In this document: positions 12,950-24,830 of the stretch, in pieces
Layout of the letters: each line of letters begins with the position of its first letter
Numbering within the stretch: the stretch's first letter is position 1
DNA from: Polytrichum commune
Taxonomy: Eukaryota > Streptophyta > Polytrichopsida > Polytrichales > Polytrichaceae
DNA: 64,000 bases
Reading direction: 5' to 3'
Assembly (NCBI GenBank): GCA_950295325.1
Contig: OX485803.1
Coordinates: 70,449,554 to 70,513,553 of the forward strand
Program-made: the position numbers and the translations under genes
The notes under the pieces: model-generated
What the model was told of the DNA's origin: nothing
Databases searched by the model: none
What the model saw: the letters and a program-made list of their open reading frames with translations, nothing else

Positions 12950-13990
12950 GGATGATAGTTCTTTTAGGTAGGCGTGATGGGTGACATTAGGCTAGGTTGA
13001 TAATTGTTTTAGGACCGGGGGGGCTCCCAAATTGTGGATCAGGGGCTTGATTTCCGGATCAATGGAAGGCCTCTGTGGGGAGGGGTCGAGGGACAGGGAG
13101 AGAGGAGAGACTCACTCTCGGAGAAGGACGGTGAAGGGCAGAAGGTGCGGTGGCGAGCGGTGTTGCTGCCCAGAACTAAAAACTGCAATGTGAAGACTGA
13201 GGGTAGAGGAGGGGATGTCAACCATTGAGGGAGGAAGCTGCCGAAGTGGCAGCTGGGATGAATGGGTGAAACCGACAGCTGGACGAGGATACAAGGAAAA
13301 ATTTGGGAGGCCGGAGTTGGTGTGGCTTCACCGAGTGCCGCACTGATGGCACCTAAGGTGACCATTGCCGCCTCAGTTACACTACACTGAATGAGGGAAC
13401 CAGAAAGGAGGGTTCGGCACCGAACTTTCATAAGCAACCCCCCATTTTGCAATTGAGCAAGACTTGAATTGAACAAAACTAGAGTCGCCTCAAAAGGTGA
13501 GGATTCAGGCCCACATGGTACGAAGGTAGAATTCCAAAGGGGGTTGAGGGGACCCATTCTAACACATAGGGAAGGCTGCTCGACCAGCATTGTAATTGCG
13601 GACTGTGAGGTATTGGTGAGGATTTCACCTTATACCTCTGGATTTGGTAGTTGATAGCCAATAGTTGGTGGGGGCAACTCAAGCTGCAACTGTTAAGGCA
13701 ACGGTGGAGGTTGGGTCGAAGGAGGTCACCACAGGGAGTGTCGACAGGTTACTCAACCTGATCTAGCCAGCGGGAAGGGTGAAGCTTCGAAGGCTAGACT
13801 GCCAGCAACTGAGGTGGAGTTACGGCAGTCTGCTGGGAATCGAAGGGATGGGCCCAGAGTTCGGAGGTTGGCCTGGGTAAGGGCAACGAAACTGGGAGCC
13901 ACAAGGATGGTCAAGGTACTGATTGAGGACCGGCACATGGGACTTCCGGTTGGGTGAAGGGTAGGACGAGAACAGAGACAAGGCCAAGAG
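12950..13990. other. GC-richer stretch of unknown origin
   Basis: About 1 kb more G-rich on the plus strand than its surroundings. It contains a 183-codon open frame on the minus strand (13590-13039), Ser/Pro/Leu-rich, with no motif I recognise. Purine-rich plus strand and patchy frames suggest a decayed transposon interior, but this is a guess. Confidence 0.35.
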
Positions 13991-14862
13991 TGGCAATCAA
14001 CTCTAGGTGGAATTGAATGAGGTTAGCATTAAGTGAGGTTAATTGTAAGGATGAAAGGGGGGGGGGGGGCAACCAAAATTATTAGGAATGGCCAAGCTTA
14101 AATGTTAAGCCTCGGCCGGTAGTTAGCTTGAGTTAGTTGGATGGTGGAGTCAAATAACATTAGGGAAGGTTAATGCTCATTAGGATTTGTGTGTAGTCCA
14201 AAGGTTGTATTGGAAGGGAGCATTTTTGAGTGCTTGCGACCTTAAGCATAAATAAAGTTGTGATTTTAGTCCTTGGTGTGTTGGCCCTTGTGGCTGGTGC
14301 TAGAGGGTGGAGCGAGTAATTGAGCATATGTGAGCCATGGGCTCTCACCTGGACTAGGATGCATTAAGGGTGAGGGTTTAGGGCTGACACAAGACCACCT
14401 CAAAATTAAAATTAGGGGAATCTACCTCCAAATACTACAAAAGAAACATAAAAAGAAATTTCATGACAAAATGAAAAGCTTTTGGAACAAGTAGTCAATA
14501 ATTCTTCTAATTTGATAACATATTTTCAAACTATAACAAATTTAGTGAAGAATATGGATCTTTATATCAAAGTGTTGATACAAAATTATAATTAATTACT
14601 TATTCATGACATATTCGGTATTTGTATCCGAAAATTTTATGTTTGATCATTTCCAAAGATTCATTTGTCAAAATCATTTGGCTATGTTTTATGCTTTTTT
14701 GTAGCATTCGACAACAAAATCCTTATATTTTTCATCAAGGAAATTCCAATCTCTTGGTCAACCTCCTCACATCTCTCTGGACTATTTTATGTACTAATAA
14801 TATATCTTACTTTGCCTATAGCTGTCATTTGAACCCTCATTTCCTGATCTTCCTCTAATGGC

Positions 14863-16000
14863 CTACTGTCTTATTTTTTTTGCAATTTTTTTTGTTTTTT
14901 CTATCCATTTCCTATCAGTTCCCCCCCCCCCCCTTCTAATTGTACACAGACTATATAAAATAATACATGTAGCAACTATATCACTCATATGTTGTAAAGG
15001 TACATAAGCCCTTCTTACAATAATTCTCCATCTTCTCTTTACAGTCCTGAAAGCATGTTCTATGCACATGCGAGTAGAACTTTGAATACAATTCCAATTA
15101 ACTTTATAGCCTTCTAAATTCTCTAGACGACCTTTGAATGGGTTGTAGATCCATGGCCACATTGGATATGCACAATGTCCTATCAACTTATAAGGTAAGA
15201 ATTTATTTTTTATGTAATGTATCTTAACTTTTGTTAGTTAAAATGATCTCCTATCGTGTATGCTACCTGCTCATCCAAATTCATTATCCCAATTTATACA
15301 TTTTGTGTCAACAATACCTCATAGTAAAGCTGAATGGAATGACTTTCAACAATAATAATTTTCTCTCGCAATTACATGTATAAGAATTGGAATGTGAGAT
15401 CCATCAATTGCTCCAATAATATGAGGAATTCCATGAAATGCCACAGATTCTTGTGCTAAAACTCTAAACCGAGTTGGACTTGGAAATCGCACGAAAGTGC
15501 ATTGCAAATGAACTCTTACCAATCTACAAAAAATTCTCATAATTTTAGAATTTGTACTTCGGCCACCCCATATAACACTCCTACGTTACACAACATAATT
15601 CTAGTCCCAAGCCTTTGTAATGACATTGCAACTCTACTCTCAATTGCCTTTCTCATGTGTGTATTCTTCCTCTACAAGCACGGACCTAACCACTTACAAA
15701 GAAACTTGAATGTAATATGAGATACATGAGTTCTTTGCATGAACTTATTTCCCATGAAAGAATCCAATAATAACCTATTGAAGAACCCTACATACCTCTC
15801 AAATGCCCACATATTACGATCGCTCATCCTCATTCTGTCAAAGCAAATCCTAAAAATCAAGGAGTTCTCCCAATCTCCATTGAGTGCCAATGCTTGCATA
15901 TCAAACAAATGTTGCACAATCATGTGCAAACACCGATATGAAGCCAATACAATAAGAATCCTCCCTGTTCTCTCGAGACGATCCATCGTGCTCTTATTTT
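14863..16000 (-). pseudogene. Decayed PIF/Harbinger transposase (DDE_Tnp_4 type)
   Basis: Three consecutive minus-strand pieces read in the expected order. 15986-15672 gives the N-terminal region (FERYVGFFNRLLLDSF, HITFKFLCKWLGP). 15540-15346 gives the first catalytic block, FHGIPHIIGAIDGSHIPI. 15186-14863 gives AYPMWPWIYNPFKG and SSTRMCIEHAFRTVKRRWRI with the catalytic Glu. Between them, readable text such as a KCINWD block is broken by stops and frameshifts. The second catalytic Asp, in a GDCAYP-type block, reads GHCAYP here (Asp to His). The source enzyme cuts and pastes PIF/Harbinger elements; this copy is dead. Terminal repeats were not identified. Confidence 0.85.
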
Positions 16001-16091
16001 CTTCCTCACCAATGTAAACTCAAAAAGAGAAAAAGAGAATGAAGATATAAAACAAGTCGGGTAGGGCTGCCCTTTTTTTTCATTAATAAAA

Positions 16092-16274
16092 TATGCAATG
16101 GTCCTTCAACATGGTCCATTCTCACTTCACACTATGCTTAGGGGCCCGTGACTACACAAAATGGCTATACCAACACCCATGGTACGACCTTTGGATGAGA
16201 GTCAAGGGCCCTCACTATTACATGGTCATGGCCTTTGGCTCGTGTGTGAAGTGGCCCTTACACGGTAACAACTG
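16092..16274 (-). repeat. GGGCCACTTCACAC-family element, minus orientation
   Basis: Runs to TGTGTGAAGTGGCCCT at its right end; near-duplicate of 17037-17203 in the same orientation (CAACATGGTCCATTCTCACT, ACACCCATGGTACG, TTTGGATGAGAGTCAAGGG). Confidence 0.75.
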
Positions 16275-16431
16275 AATAATGTTTCATGGTCTACTGGATA
16301 TTATGTTAGGCCCATTAAAAAGAGGTGGGTCTAACACAAAACTAGGGATTGTGGCAATCAACAAATCGCATCACCATTGGTTTCTAAAAATATTATATGT
16401 CATGGTGGGGACGCTAACCCGAACATGTGTC

Positions 16432-16572
16432 GCGATCCCTCAACATGGTCCACTTTCACTTCAAATTAAACTTGAGGGTCCATCAAGTATAAAATTGGAT
16501 TTCTATTTCACATGGTATGGCCTTTAAATTTTTCATGGTCAGTGGCTCTTGGTCTGTGTGTAAAGAGGCCCT
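16432..16572 (-). repeat. GGGCCACTTCACAC-family element, diverged
   Basis: Carries CAACATGGTCCACTTTCACT and ends GTGTGTAAAGAGGCCCTC; the same layout as its neighbours with more changes. Confidence 0.6.
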
Positions 16573-16607
16573 CATTACGAAACAAGTATTATCAGTTACA
16601 AGCGGCT

Positions 16608-16863
16608 CAGGGCCACTTCACACACAAGGCTGAAGGCCCTTGACCATGGCAATGTAAGAACTCTCATTGGTCGAAAAGGCGGAGACCGTCCAAGTTCACT
16701 TCACACTAGGAGGTGAAGGCCTAAAGGCCCAAAGAAAAGTTCGTGGATGAAAAGTCTACATGGAGTCCTACATGGCTAGTTGTGGATAAGGGTGCATGGT
16801 CTACCGGAATTTGCGTCAGACCCACCTCCAAGAGGTGGGCTTGACGCAAATTCTGGGAGACCA
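16608..16863 (+). repeat. GGGCCACTTCACAC-family element
   Basis: Starts CAGGGCCACTTCACACACAA, ends with the hairpin TTTGCGTCAGACCCACCT...TTGACGCAAATT. Close match to 10734-10992. Confidence 0.78.
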
Positions 16864-17036
16864 TGATTTTTTTAATATTTTTTCCAACAGGACAGATTTC
16901 AGGACAGACTGCATGGCAGATTCCATGACAGATTCCAGGACAAACAAACACCACCAAGTAGTTATCTTAAATTGATAAACTTGGAGACATATTATATTAA
17001 ACCAAATCCTCCCCTCTTTTTCCGCCAACAAAATAT

Positions 17037-17203
17037 GCAATGGTCCCGCAACATGGTTCATTCTCACTTCACACTATGCTTGAGGGCCAAAGACTACATA
17101 AAATGGCTTTCCCAACACCCATGGTACGGCCTTTGGATGAGAGTCAAGGGTCCTCACCATTACAAGGTCACGGCTCTTGGCTCATGTGTGAAGTGGCCCT
17201 CAG
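17037..17203 (-). repeat. GGGCCACTTCACAC-family element, minus orientation
   Basis: Near-duplicate of 16092-16274, ending TCATGTGTGAAGTGGCCCTC. Confidence 0.75.
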
Positions 17204-18179
17204 TGTGTGTGTGGGCCTCGTCTATTTAGGATTGTTTGGAGATTGGAGGTCCTGTAAATAGCATTCATTCATAAAGTGAACAAGGGGTAATGAGGGGATG
17301 GAAATTAAGTACAGATAGGATTATAAGCCATGTTTTGAGATAGAGATTTATTAAGTCATGTGTGTGTTTTTTGAAAGTATGACCACTGACATCAAATTGG
17401 AGAAACATCCAGGTGACCATTTTCTTAATCATCGTCAGCTCTCTTTGGCTATTGAACTCAAAGAAACAAGGCCCCCCATTTAATCTTCAATTGATGAGAT
17501 TGGAGATGAATGACAGACCGTGTAAAAAATTAAATTTAAAAAAAAAAATCAAATTCAAATTCAAGGGCATACTCAAGCAAGCCAATAAACTGGGAATAGG
17601 TAGATGTTCGGAGAAAAGTCCCCATTCTTGTGTCGAGCTAGAGAGCTTCAGGAATGTATGGTCTCCCAGTTGAATTTCATAAAATGCTATGGCATAATGT
17701 TTCACCACACAATTGCAACACTCCCCATCCTTGGGGTGTGAGTTTTGGTTTTGCTCATACAACATCAAGCGTTGTGTGAATGGCAGCAAAATTAAAGTAT
17801 GTTACGGATAGGTTTATAGTACCCAACACATGGTTGGTCAAGGTAGGAACCAATTTCTTGTGGGAGGAGGTTTTGGCACTTGAGGATGTGTGGGTTTCAA
17901 TTGCAGTGAAGGGAGGCACTTTTGTTGCGGCATAGGCTATTGGAATTGCAACGCTACCCTTCTCTCGGGCACATTTTTGTGTGCCTTCAAATCCAGATGT
18001 CCACCCATCTTCCAAGTTTCAAGGTTTCAAAAACAATGCATTGGAATGCACCATCACAAATGGCAAATCACAATTTCTTTTTGAGAAATAAATTGTGCTA
18101 GACTCATGGATGGATAGATAAATAAAAGATTGTTGGTTTAGTCCTACCAACATGCTATGTCCGTTCAGGGGATGGGGGT

Positions 18180-18524
18180 GATTTAGTGCCTACTTGCTCG
18201 TGGACATATACTATGTTGTTGGAGTCATCACCATTTGATATCCAAAGATTTGGAGTGATTATCAACATTGTCTCCAAGAAGGATGTCTCCTATTGGGTTA
18301 TAAGTGGTGACATCCCACAATGCACATGCTTGGACTTCATGAAAATGTCCTCTAATGCTTTGGGAAAGAAAGGGAATTTGGTGTCTTGCAAACATCTTTA
18401 TTAGGTGTTTAGACTTTTGTACAAGGTGGATTACAACAATGACAAGTCCATTCATGCTTCAACGTATACCTACAATGAGGTCATGCGACTACATAAACTT
18501 GATGGTGTTGTAGAGTATGTGTAA
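18180..18524 (+). pseudogene. SWIM-type zinc-finger protein fragment
   Basis: The plus-strand frame reads SKKDVSYWVISGDIPQCTC, LDFMKM, GKKGNLVSCKHLY, then a TAG at 18402, then VFRLLYKVDYNNDKSIHAS and NEVMRLHKLDGVVEYV to a TAA at 18522. The C-x-C ... C-x-H arrangement (CTC ... CKH) is the SWIM zinc finger found in MULE-related and other DNA-binding proteins. The TAG breaks a word that continues smoothly afterwards. Upstream sequence (about 17600-18180) has no continuous frame. It is probably a decayed transposon-derived gene; a host gene remnant is possible. Confidence 0.6.
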
Positions 18525-18975
18525 TGTTCCCAGTGTTGTGTTCACCACATATTTGAGAATGTTATAAAATGACATTTATTGGGTTGGATTGTTATGATAA
18601 AAATCAACAATAAATTAAATTTTTTTCAATGATCCATGGTAATAGGCCCTCTTCATTTGTGTTCATTAGAATGTCAATAATATATGATTGAACAATTTCA
18701 ATTAATGGAAAATGTAGGGTCAATCTTAGACATGGACCCTAAAATTGTGCACATTTACATATTTGACTTTATTGTTCATTGTTACCACTCACTTCTTATG
18801 TATCACCACTCACCGCTCATGTCTTGCCTTCCCTCAAATATGGATTGGAGGGAGGAAGGGAGGGTAAATTTTCTTTTTAATAAAATAAAAACTAAAACTA
18901 AATGTAGTCATGCTTTCGATGATGTGGCACCTATACACAATTTTCTTTCTCTAGATATTTATGAGATATTGATAA

Positions 18976-19011
18976 GGGGAAGAGGGGGGAAGGGGGGGAG
19001 GGGGGGGGGGG
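18976..19011. repeat. G-rich homopurine tract
   Basis: About 36 bases of G with scattered A, including an 11-G run; capable of forming G-quadruplexes. Confidence 0.9.
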
Positions 19012-20587
19012 ACATTGTAGGACACAAAAGGTAAATAAGAGAATCAATTAAGTATGTGAACCTTATATGGCAAGGTTTGTAGTTAAGAATAGATACTAAG
19101 AAGGCATATACAAGAATGAGATTGGACAATATATTGACTACTTTAAGTTCAATAGTGACACAATTGGGAGGGCTAATACCTATGTGATCACTGAAAAAAA
19201 AAAGCATCTTCACTTTAACCTCCTATGATTTTGCATGTCAACTTTGATCTTGAAACTTGAACTGACAATATGCTTGATTTTTAATAACTACCCACACGAG
19301 AGGATTACCAATACAATCCAACATTAAAACTTGTCCTTGGATTTGGAAGTGCCCATTGCCTACAATAGGAACATATACTTTAACATCCTAACATGTATGA
19401 CAATTCATCTGCAACCCTTGTTTTCTATTGTCAGAATTCATGTCATGAACAAACTTGGAGTGTGCACAATTCACTTGGTTGGGGCTATGATGTAATTAAG
19501 GTTATTTACAAAATTGTGCATAAGTATAACAATAAGCAGGCATAATTGGATTCCCAATAGTCCTTATGATTCCCATGAGAGGGATATGACAATGCGTAAC
19601 ACCTACCATAGAGAGTGTGATAGATACCTTCCCCCCATAAATAAATAAATAAAAATTCTCTTTCTTTCTCTACTTTGTTTTTACTTTACCATAAATGAAT
19701 CGAATAGGTAACAAAATATATTCCCAAAGGACTATTACTTTAGGGTTAGGTAAGCTCTACCTAACAAATATCCATCATAGATTTGGCTTTATGCATCTAC
19801 GGATAAGGATAGTTACCTGATCTTATATTAAGTGGTAGGAGATATGAGAACCTTCTTTCAAAGGTTAAGCCATTGGAGCAGTTTACCCTAAGTAACTTGT
19901 GGGATTAGTGTAAGAAGTGCGGGCTTGTGAGAGGTGTATACTACCTGCCTCAAATTTCGGTCACACAAGGATTCAAATGGCTAAGGAACAAGTAGAATAC
20001 TTAGTGGTTGTATGGGTATTCAATGATTCAAAATGTATGATTATGCCGTACTTGATTGTGTGACATAGATAATAATTGAGTTATGTTGTTATTCACCTTG
20101 TGTACGTTACTAACCCTCTCTTTGGATTTGGTTGGTGGCATGGGCACATGTGAGGTGTGCCCTTCACAACTTTGACAACACTCTTAGGTTTTGTATATCA
20201 TCTTCTTTCAAAAAATATTGTGTGTATAATGCTTAGGTATTCTCCAAAATGATGAAGGATACAAAGCATTTTTTATTTGTGATTGAACCTTGAAGTACAT
20301 TTGGAACATGTCTTAAATTCTCTTTTGAGTTTGACTTTTTAAGTATTGGACATGGAATGCCACATATTGTTTAAGGGTACAAATGTTACAACCTTAGTAG
20401 TTTGGATGCTCAAGGATTTAACTTTTTAGATACATACCAAGATGAGACAGTGACAATAGTATAGAGATAGTTATGCACTGATATGGCCATGAGGGATGGT
20501 CCCACCCACCCTCCTGGGTTTTGAAAGGTACATAGATATGTAGAAGAGCGGTTTGGCCTCTGAACAAGAGGATGTATTAAGAAAGGA

Positions 20588-20610
20588 CCTCTCTCTCTCT
20601 CTCTCTCTCT
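20588..20610. repeat. (CT)n microsatellite
   Basis: About eleven CT units. Confidence 0.92.
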
Positions 20611-20953
20611 AGATTGTTGAGCCTTATTAACTTGATTACAAGTTGAAATCATTGGGATGCACAATATGTCTTTGCATTTTCACCCTCCACCATGGGAGGT
20701 GTTTAATCATTGGAGAGGATACAAAATTAGGTTCAATAAATGCTAGTTACAGATGAATTGGTTGAGTTTGAGAAAGAACTAGTTGAAGTTCAAGACTTCA
20801 AGAAAATTGTTGATCATTTAAGAGGAATCTATAGAATATACCTCAAATTAATATAGAAAACCAAAAGATCGCCACATGTAGCCGCTTGAACTTGGAAACA
20901 CTTGGATTTGAGTGATTATGCTCAAAAATCTCCCTGGTCACTGGTGAGGTTTG

Positions 20954-21625
20954 GGATGCAGAGTTCGGGAAGTTTTTGAAGCCTTAGTGGCTAATTGCCG
21001 GTAGATGCTACGAAGGGTTGGATTTTTTCCAATTTACTTCGGCAAGAGCCGGTCTTTTGTAAAATCAATCGGCCAATTGCCTATATTTTCATATTTTCAT
21101 TGGCCAATATCCGATTAAATGGAATTCATATCGACACTAATTGTTTAAAAAATGTATGAAAAGTTATTAGAAATCATTTCTTAGTACAAAATCTTGAATA
21201 AGTGAAAAGAAAGGCATGTTCAAAACTTTAAATTTGAAGAGTTAATATCCTTGGCAGGAATTGAACCTAGCAATGCCTTCACCGCTTGAAGGCCAAGGGT
21301 CCCCCAATTCTTCATAGAAGCAATTGGATTTGGTCATGAAAAGGTTGCATAATTCAAAAAGTTTAAGGTTTAGGGTACTTCCTCAAGTGCATCATTAGAT
21401 GCCCTAGACAAATACCGCTCTTGATGCTTCCGGCTGAAATCCAGTAACTCACAAGAAGAATCGGCTACATTTCCGGGACATTTTTTGGTCCATCGGCTAA
21501 TTGCCGGAGGATTGAAATTATAGCCAGATTGCCATCCGACAGTTGGAAATTTGGACCGGCCATGAGGGGAAATCCATCGGCTGTTAATGAACTAGCCGTC
21601 GGTTTTCCCCGAACATAGCTGGGAT
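20954..21625 (+). mobile_element. 670-bp dispersed element, copy 1
   Basis: Near-identical, in inverted orientation, to 32847-33517. Ends show a short inverted repeat GTTCGGG/CCCGAAC. Rich in GCCGG and CGGCTAATTGCCGG-type words. It contains AATTGAACCTAGCA, the complement of a pol III B-box-like sequence. No ORF. Confidence 0.85.
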
Positions 21626-24169
21626 GCACCTACATATGGATTGTGCATATATAAGAAGTTAGGCACCTTCAGAGGGTTCGTAATGAGTGCTTCCTCTCGT
21701 TTGTTAGACTGTTCTTCCATGGGGCCACGAGTGGACCTAGCATGCTGATTTCTACTTTTCATTATGAGCCACAAAATGAGTCTCAATTTTAGGAGTTGCA
21801 TCCAAACCATTTTCTAGTAATCCAAAATTGTGTCAATACTACTAGAAATTTGAGCCCTAAATATCTCTAATGTATGTTTGTCTTGCATGCTAATTCAAAG
21901 CCGGTGGCATACATACGAGGAACTTGGAATTCCTACCGCTTTCAATAACCTAAATGTTGACCTTGTAGTCCATGTAATCTACATTGCAAACAACAATAGC
22001 TAGATAGTTTATTATCCTAGCAAAGCACACAATTCACGTACGATATATAGAAATACAGTCTGGATCTTTTTAAAAGTTTATAGTCTAAATAGTGTAGGGC
22101 ACACTATGAAGAAGCTGCCATAATTGCACAAAAGGACTTGTTGGAGTTGTCATAGACTCAGTGAACCACATTATTATAATACCTATATTGATTTGGGCAC
22201 ACTGAAATATTGTTTATGTTAGTAGCTTGGCTCTAGACCGAACATCAAGAACATAGAATACATCCAGAGAGACACAATATGGGACACAAACTTGAAAAGA
22301 GAGTGCATGTGTAACTTCTAGGTTGCCCTATCTCAGGGCCGGCTTATACCATGGACCATGAAGTCGGACCATGGAAGATGGCCTTTTCCCATGATCCGAT
22401 TTCATGGTCCAACTTTCATGGCCCGATTTCTTTAAAAAATATTATTTACAAAGCCTTTGGGCCTCTCACCAAGTGTAAATTGAATGCAGACCAAGAGGAA
22501 TGACCATGTACCAAAACGTGAATTTGTTGAATTTGTACTATATGTGCAAATTTAAAAATCAAATTCAAGTTTGATCATTCTCTTCTCTTGTCTTGTCTTC
22601 ATCTTCTCTTTCCCCAATTAATTTCTAAAATAATAATAATGATATTTATCTATCATGGGCACTTGCCTTTTAAAACTAGAGCACCCCTTTTGCCTCTCCC
22701 ACCACAAATCCTGTTGGACTATATCAGTGAATGATGTAGGCATTAAAATATGTCTTTTGGGGACCTTGAACTCCATAGCCACTCTAACATCTTTTCCTTG
22801 GTGTAAACCGAAGTGGTCCTAGGATGAGTTCAACGGCCAATCACAAATTTTACATGACCTTGGGACGACTTCATGGTCGATGGTGTAAACAACTCCTCAT
22901 TGCTATTGTGATTACATGTAGTATTCATGGGGCCATTTACATAATCTATGTGCAACATTTAGGAAGGGTGAAGATGTTGGTAATAAAAGGAAATCCCGCT
23001 TTGACGGTGATGGAAGGAGCCTCCTTAAACATGTGTAGTTTCAAGGAGTCATTGGAGTGTGGGCATTTGGACCCAATAAAAGCTTTAATTGTGACACCAA
23101 CGTAAAAGCTTTATGGCTCATTACAATGATAGTATCAACAAGAATTGCCAAAATGTTGTTTGTGGGAAGTCTTCAGAAATGTCGAATGCTTTTCAACTAA
23201 TATTTAGATGTTATTGGGATTTTGTGGCCAATTCTGGACTAAACTGATGCCGCACACTTGTTGTAATTTCTCCACTATGATGTTAAGTGTCCACACACAT
23301 TATGTACATGGTCTTTTTATATACAATTACGTACATAACAACTACATGGCGTGTACAAATAACAACACTTGAAGCATGAGTGTTTACATTTCCAAACTTG
23401 CTTATTTGTGAACTCATCAAAAGTTTGAAATTGGCTAAAAACCAATTCCTTCATTGATGGAAGTGAAATTTTGATCTCTCACCTAATGAATACTAGGATT
23501 GACACCAATTCCATGCTTGGCCAACCACTTACAAGCTAGCACATTAGAGTGTATCCATCTAGGTCCAATAAAAAGCTTCGGTAATGACACAAAGAGCAAA
23601 AACTTGTAGCACCACCCCGGAGGTGGACTCTTCATACAATGTATGAACTAGCGTGAGTGTGAGAAGGGGTATTATATGAGGCATTAGTGTACAAAGTATA
23701 ACATAAGGGAGAGTGGGGGGTTTTTTTTTTATTCCTTGTCTTTTCTTTTCATTTCCCTCTAGTGTGTACATTTAGATAGGCTATTAAGAATTTTGAAGTA
23801 AATGTAAATATACAGAAGGGGGGAATAAGATTTAGAGGAATATTCGACAATAGATGTTTTAGTTTCATCCTATTAACGTTTCCATCCATTGTTCTCATAT
23901 GGTGATAGTCCTCAATGACACCTTGTCCATTTTTGTTAGGGTTTGCATTTGGGTTCTAGGTTTTACAAACTGGAGACTCTTGGAGATCTCATGGGCTCCA
24001 AAATCACAAAAACAAAAGAAAAGTGTTTTTTTTTTGTTAAATGTGGTTGCCATACAATTGGCAAACGAGATTATAAGTTTTTGTGTTATGATTTGGATTC
24101 AAGGTAATTTGTATTGTGATAATCTATTTGCAAGGGCAACCTAATTGCACATATTAGTGTTAGGATGAG
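21626..24169. other. No gene recognised
   Basis: Short frames only. Related words near 23040-23100 and 23535-23590 (CCAATAAAAGCTT, TTAGAGTG/TTGGAGTG) suggest an old duplicated repeat. 22345-22430 holds alternating ACCATG/CATGG words. Confidence 0.5.
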
Positions 24170-24830
24170 GGTGCTATAACCAACACTCCACCCAAAATCA
24201 ACACTTATGTAGCTTTCCTAATCCCACACCCGGAACACATCTTAAACTATCCAAATGTCTCCGATGCAAAGCAGAATTCTGGGAGAATGCAAGGTTGGTT
24301 TTAGGCGAAGGTGGGATTGAATTTTGGGCAAGTGTTGGAATGTAGCTAAGGGTGGGTTATTTATATGTATTTCTTAAGATCCCACATGCAAAGATTATAA
24401 GAGCTCAAATACTTAATTGGGTGACATGTTGGTTTCAATGCATGGTGGTTTGGCAAAAGGTGGGGACGATTTTGGGAGAAAACGGGGTAGGTTTTGGGCA
24501 AAAAGCAAGAGCGATTCTGGGCAAGTGTCGGGAAGGTTTTGGAAGCCATTTGCATCGGGAAAAATGTGGGCCTAGGAAGGGACTTAGGAAGCTAGGGGTG
24601 AGTGACTTAGAAAACCTACAATGTATTTGAATGATATGCATTTTAATTTTTAATTTTTTTCCTACTTTGTCTAAGCCAATTTGCTAAGACAATCATGCAT
24701 ATCAATAATCTACATGGACTCCATAAATAGGTTAAATCGCTTCATGAGTTGGTTTATGCACCTTCTACCTTCATTTTTTTTATCCTATTGGTCAAAGATT
24801 CCTAAACTCCCCCATCTCTGTACGCCTACC
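24170..24830 (+). repeat. Dispersed repeat of about 650 bp, copy 2
   Basis: Partner of 4150-4800 in the same orientation, 20 kb away. Includes a G-rich stretch of TTTTGGGAGAAAACGGGG-like repeats also seen in copy 1. Confidence 0.75.

Larger units (their letters stand above)
18525..20953. other. No gene recognised
   Basis: Contains the G-rich tract, a CT microsatellite and an AAATAAAT run near 19637; otherwise nothing identifiable. Confidence 0.55.

Noticed and set aside
13039-13590. A 183-codon minus-strand open frame as a real gene
   Set aside because: No recognisable domain, low-complexity Ser/Pro/Leu composition, and it lies in a GC-richer patch where long chance frames are expected.
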